Below, piece by piece: positions 21,013 through 23,778 of a DNA stretch of 23,778 nucleotides. How positions within the stretch are numbered: position 1 is the first letter of the stretch; every line of letters starts with the position of its first letter. A program made the position numbers and the translations under genes. The stretch covers positions 1 to 23,778 of IMG/VR virus record IMGVR_UViG_3300024999_000399; one strand, given 5' to 3'. This stretch comes from a virus. The notes under the pieces were generated by a model. The model was given only the letters and a program-made list of their open reading frames with translations, searched no databases and was not told where the DNA came from.

Positions 21013-21453
21013 ATGAAAACCGAGAAAAATATCATCAACGGCTTTGACTTCTCAGCCCTCCCTATCACTGTAACCTATGTTGGTAAGGTCCAGGACAAAG
21101 AGTGGCCGCATTTCCTGTGGAACGTCACCATTAATCATAAGGACGGCTTCTGGACCATACCATATAAAACCGGCCTGGGGCTCGTGGAGAAACCGAAAAC
21201 GCGGCCATTCGGCCCGCCTCCATCTGAGCAGCCCAAGCGACCATCCAACGCTGATATCATGCACTCTCTTCTCCTGGACGCCGACGCCGCCGATCAGTCG
21301 TTCAACGAGTGGTGCGACACCTACGGCGAGAACAACGACAGCATGAAGGCGTTCAAGACCTATCAGGCCTGCTGTGAAGAGGGCGTCAACCTGCGGAAGA
21401 CCTTCACCCGGGAACAGATCGAGGAGATGCGGAAGGCTCTTGAGGATTATTGA
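21013..21453 (+). CDS. Conserved-type phage protein, unknown
   Basis: 146 aa. The C-terminal half, with the phrase SFNEWCDTYGENNDSMKAF and then YQACCEEGVNLRKTF, is of a kind seen in many early-region phage proteins, and the end EEMRKALEDY fits too. The N-terminal half is beta-like. Role unknown. Four bases after the regulator stop, with AGGAG upstream, so in the same operon. Confidence 0.75.
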   Translation: MKTEKNIINGFDFSALPITVTYVGKVQDKEWPHFLWNVTINHKDGFWTIPYKTGLGLVEKPKTRPFGPPPSEQPKRPSNADIMHSLLLDADAADQSFNEWCDTYGENNDSMKAFKTYQACCEEGVNLRKTFTREQIEEMRKALEDY

Positions 21454-21480
21454 AAATCGAAATTCAAAAGGAGAATAAAA

Positions 21481-21720
21481 ATGAGATTCAAACACGACTG
21501 TACCAACTGTCAGTCACTCGGAGAATTCGGAAAATATGACCTCTATATCTGTATCACAGCCTACGACGAGACCGTTTTGGCCCGTTACAGCGACGACGGC
21601 CCGGACTATGCCAGCATGAGCCTTCAGGAATTGCCTCTGTCTCGGTTACCATACCTGATCGAGGCCAAGCGCAGGGCTGAGGAGATGGGATTGATCCCCA
21701 AGCCGAAACCTGAAGTCTAA
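21481..21720 (+). CDS. Conserved-type small phage protein, unknown
   Basis: 79 aa. The opening FKHDCTNCQSLGEFGKYDLY with an isolated Cys pair (7/10) and later TVLARYSDDGPDYASM is a layout I have seen in small phage proteins. A zinc site would need ligands from elsewhere, since only one more Cys (in LYICI) is present. AAAGGAG before the ATG. Confidence 0.75.
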   Translation: MRFKHDCTNCQSLGEFGKYDLYICITAYDETVLARYSDDGPDYASMSLQELPLSRLPYLIEAKRRAEEMGLIPKPKPEV

Positions 21721-21735
21721 CCAAAAGGAGATGCG

Positions 21736-21984
21736 ATGATGTTAAAATGTGAAAACCCTAAAACAAATCCACAACATATTATTGAAGAATTTGAAGACAG
21801 CGAAGAAGGGCTGCAGCACGATAACAATATAGCCGCAGACTTCGAGCACGGTCAGTGGTTTATAACCTGCCTTTCCTGCGGTGCTCAGTGGTCTGTTAAT
21901 GATGCTGAAGGAAGAGATGGAGAGTACTACCAGTTTGACCAGGTCACTGTTGGAGATGAGTATTGCTATAGCCAAGTGGATTAA
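21736..21984 (+). CDS. Small zinc-binding protein, paralogue B
   Basis: 82 aa, start ATG at 21736 followed at once by a second ATG, either usable; AAAGGAG is upstream. It is 80% identical to the protein at 18568: residues LQHDN...DAEGR (35 in a row) are unchanged, while the acidic N-terminal linker and the C-terminus differ. All four Cys are kept. The coding DNA differs at roughly fifteen synonymous sites in the unchanged stretch, so the copies are old and both selected. Confidence 0.85.
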   Translation: MMLKCENPKTNPQHIIEEFEDSEEGLQHDNNIAADFEHGQWFITCLSCGAQWSVNDAEGRDGEYYQFDQVTVGDEYCYSQVD

Positions 21985-21994
21985 AGGAGGATTT

Positions 21995-22201
21995 ATGGAA
22001 TGCTATTATTGCAAAGGGAGTGGGAAAAATACCGATAAAAAAGAAGTTGAGTGGATATATAAACATGAAAAAATGAACCCAGTTCCAGAGTGGCGGAAAC
22101 AACTAATTGAAATGTGTCCGTATTGCCACGGCGGGGGAAAGAGTGAGGTCTATAACAAAGATGGGTCATTTAAAGGGGAAGGATATTGGGACCAGAGATA
22201 G
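21995..22201 (+). CDS. Small protein with two DnaJ-type CxxCxGxG motifs
   Basis: 68 aa from the ATG at 21995 (AAAGGAGG six bases upstream). CYYCKGSGK (3-11) and CPYCHGGGK (about 47-55) are the two halves of a DnaJ-like zinc-binding site. Between them lies a Lys/Glu-rich helix. There is no J domain. A stand-alone zinc protein that may bind unfolded protein or nucleic acid is inferred. Confidence 0.78.
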   Translation: MECYYCKGSGKNTDKKEVEWIYKHEKMNPVPEWRKQLIEMCPYCHGGGKSEVYNKDGSFKGEGYWDQR

Positions 22202-22246
22202 GAACCTCACAGTGCAAGCATTAATTTAACCAAAAGGAGAATCAAA

Positions 22247-22690
22247 ATGTACTTGGATACCAGGGAATTATACAAGCGTCAATGTGAACTGGCCGAAGAG
22301 CTTGATAGTCTGAAGTATGATGTTGAGTGCGCTCAGGAGGCCCTTGAAGATAATGAAGATCCGGACGAACAGGAGGACCTCGTTGATAAACTAGATAATG
22401 CTGTCTCCGATCTCGATATCTGGCAGGCTGAGTACCAGGAAGAGCTTGACGAACTGAACGCCCTTGAGGATGAGGTCGGCCGGGAGTGGATGCACGGCGA
22501 GACCTTGATAGACGAAGACGAATTTACCGACTACGCTGAAGACCTGGCCGCCGACCTGCACGGCGACGCAGTGACCGACGCCGCCTGGCCCTTCTCCCAT
22601 ATCGACTGGGAGGCCGCCGCTGACGAGCTGAAGCAGGACTACTCAGAAGTCGAATACCAGGGCACCACCTACCTTTTCCGGGCAAACTGA
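22247..22690 (+). CDS. Acidic conserved-type phage protein
   Basis: 147 aa, strongly acidic. The N-terminal half is a coiled coil (ELAEELDSLKYDVECAQEAL and on). The C-terminal half has DYAEDLAADLHGD, then WPFSHIDWEAAADELKQDYS and a VEYQGTTYLFR end, a phrase order familiar from many phage early proteins. The high negative charge is compatible with a DNA-mimic role, but no known anti-restriction family is recognised. AAAGGAG before the ATG. Confidence 0.78.
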   Translation: MYLDTRELYKRQCELAEELDSLKYDVECAQEALEDNEDPDEQEDLVDKLDNAVSDLDIWQAEYQEELDELNALEDEVGREWMHGETLIDEDEFTDYAEDLAADLHGDAVTDAAWPFSHIDWEAAADELKQDYSEVEYQGTTYLFRAN

Positions 22691-22691
22691 T

Positions 22692-22964
22692 ATGGCCAAA
22701 TACTCAAGAGTAGGCGAGATATTCGAGGAGTTGAGGAACCTTAAAACGGAGGTTAAAGAGATGAAAACCACACTGACCGAGGAAGACAAACAGAAGTACG
22801 TCAAGAGCGGCGGGGCAGTCTGCCCGTACTGTGGAGAGTGGAACGTCGAGGGCGCGTTCTGCGAGACAAACGAGGGCTTTGCCACTCAGAAGATGTTTTG
22901 TACTGAGTGCGAGAAATCCTGGTATGACATCTATACCTTAACCGCTATCCAGACGGAGGTCTAA
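22692..22964 (+). CDS. Zinc-ribbon protein
   Basis: 90 aa from the ATG at 22692, one base after the previous stop but with no clear ribosome-binding site. A second ATG at 22761 (67 aa) has a strong CGGAGG site and may be the true or an additional start. CPYC and CTEC pairs with SGGAVCPYCGEWNVEG and a C-terminal KSWYDIYTLTAI are typical of small phage zinc ribbons. The stop overlaps the next ATG (TAATG). Confidence 0.8.
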   Translation: MAKYSRVGEIFEELRNLKTEVKEMKTTLTEEDKQKYVKSGGAVCPYCGEWNVEGAFCETNEGFATQKMFCTECEKSWYDIYTLTAIQTEV

Positions 22965-23143
22965 TGAAACGCTTCAACATCCAGACCAACATCGGCAAAG
23001 TGAAGTATGTCGTAAACTCTCACGATGGAGAGAAGACGCACCCGGACGGCAGCGAGTTTTTCGACATTGAGATTTTTCGCAACAAAAAAGACCTTGCCCG
23101 GTGTGTGGCGAGGTTAAAATCAGACGGTTACGTGGAGGACTGA
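22964..23143 (+). CDS. Small protein of unknown function
   Basis: 59 aa (MKRFNIQTNIGKVKYVVNSH...), start sharing a base with the previous stop, CGGAGG just upstream. It looks like a compact alpha/beta protein with GSEFFDIEIF and a Lys/Arg-rich helix (NKKDLARCVARLK). No family recognised. Packing and translation signal support it. Confidence 0.7.
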   Translation: MKRFNIQTNIGKVKYVVNSHDGEKTHPDGSEFFDIEIFRNKKDLARCVARLKSDGYVED

Positions 23144-23146
23144 GCC

Positions 23147-23449
23147 ATGAAGGAATACACAATCACTTGGGAAGTGGAAGACCTGAAAGCCAAGTCACCA
23201 ATCGAGGCCCTTTTTAGAGCTGTGGAGCTTTTTGAACGCCAGCGCAGCACATTCCTGGTAACTGATCAAAGAACCGGCAAGCAACGGACCTTTCCTGATC
23301 CGCGCAGTTTTGATAGGGACGACTGGGAGAAGGCGGTTGTGCTGGGCGAAACTGATTTAGGTTTCATCGACTGGATAGAAGCGCAGCAGGAAGCAAAAGC
23401 CCAGGCAGCCGCAGAGACATTAAAGTCTCTTGGAATTTCCACAGATTAA
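23147..23449 (+). CDS. Small phage protein, unknown
   Basis: 100 aa. The opening YTITWEVEDLKAKSPIEALF resembles short beta-alpha modules seen in many small phage proteins. The C-terminus is helical and Ala/Gln-rich. GGAGG eight bases upstream; three bases after the previous stop. Confidence 0.75.
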   Translation: MKEYTITWEVEDLKAKSPIEALFRAVELFERQRSTFLVTDQRTGKQRTFPDPRSFDRDDWEKAVVLGETDLGFIDWIEAQQEAKAQAAAETLKSLGISTD

Positions 23450-23459
23450 GGAGCCCAGT

Positions 23460-23621
23460 ATGCACCGACTGAAAAAGCACCTCCCCGATATCCTCCTGAC
23501 CCTCATCGCTGCAGCCGTAGCCGCCGGCCTGATCCTGGCGTTCATCGTCACAGTGCCGAGGCATATCGACAAACTGGAGGGCAAAACCGCCGAGAGGCAT
23601 AACATTTACCAAGGAGATTGA
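23460..23621 (+). CDS. Small single-pass membrane protein
   Basis: 53 aa from the ATG at 23460 (AAGGAG seven bases upstream). A hydrophobic segment, ILLTLIAAAVAAGLILAFIV (about 11-30), is preceded by basic residues, predicting an N-in, C-out topology. The C-terminal 20 residues are charged. An inner-membrane role such as superinfection control is possible but not shown. Confidence 0.7.
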   Translation: MHRLKKHLPDILLTLIAAAVAAGLILAFIVTVPRHIDKLEGKTAERHNIYQGD

Positions 23622-23626
23622 AGGCC

Positions 23627-23778
23627 ATGCGAGTCATCCGACCACCAAGAAAAATCGTCCTCCCCTCTGGCCAGCAGTCCTGGGAGTTTGACTGCGACGA
23701 TGGCAAGACCTACGGGACCGCCGAGCTTGCCCTCCTTGTCGGCCTGGCATCACGTCACAGCCTGCTGCAACGCATGGC
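23627..23778 (+). CDS. Partial protein, possibly helix-turn-helix, cut by the window edge
   Basis: First 50 codons from an ATG at 23627 (GGAG about 11 bases upstream). KTYGTAELALLVGLASRHSL resembles the first helices of a small DNA-binding helix-turn-helix, but too little is present to be sure. Six bases after the previous stop. Confidence 0.6.
   Translation, partial: MRVIRPPRKIVLPSGQQSWEFDCDDGKTYGTAELALLVGLASRHSLLQRM

Overview
The window is part of a tailed double-stranded DNA phage (or a prophage copy of one). It carries a terminase large subunit, portal, scaffold, an N4-gp56-type major capsid protein, an esterase tail spike and a lysis cassette. The host is most likely Gram-negative: two late proteins are lipoproteins with clear lipoboxes, three more have Sec signal peptides, and a DksA/TraR-type zinc finger is present. 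I cannot name the host genus. No integrase or tRNA is visible.

Layout. Positions 1-17341 are one long block read leftward (minus strand) and packed tightly, with many ATGA or TGATG overlaps. From its upstream end the order is: a putative small terminase, two small proteins, a tail spike with an SGNH/GDSL esterase domain, five exported proteins (FN3-like, two lipoproteins, a secreted protein and, after four small genes, a secreted staphylococcal-type nuclease), several tiny Cys-rich proteins, DUF1353-like and DUF5662-like proteins, a papain-like protease, a membrane protein, a GH108 endolysin, a small ferredoxin-like protein, a DksA-like zinc finger, the large terminase interrupted by an intein, portal, a small protein, scaffold, major capsid protein, a terminator-like hairpin, and two structural proteins, the last running off the left edge.

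Positions 17342-17932 are a divergent intergenic region with two neighbouring G-quadruplex motifs on the minus strand. From 17933 to the right edge the genes are read rightward: a block of small early-type genes (17933-19660), a 930-base non-coding region rich in short repeats (19661-20591), a good sigma70-type promoter, a tandem helix-turn-helix regulator, and a second run of small genes that leaves the right edge. One small gene is present twice, once in each rightward block, with its central 35 residues unchanged.

The leftward block makes virions and lyses the cell. The rightward blocks look like host-takeover and regulatory genes, mostly of unknown function. The points most worth following up are the intein with an atypical C-terminal Gln in the terminase, the ferredoxin-like protein, the cassette of exported proteins, the abundance of tiny metal-binding proteins, the AAACCG repeat series around the early promoter, and the tandem G-quadruplex motifs between the two transcription units.
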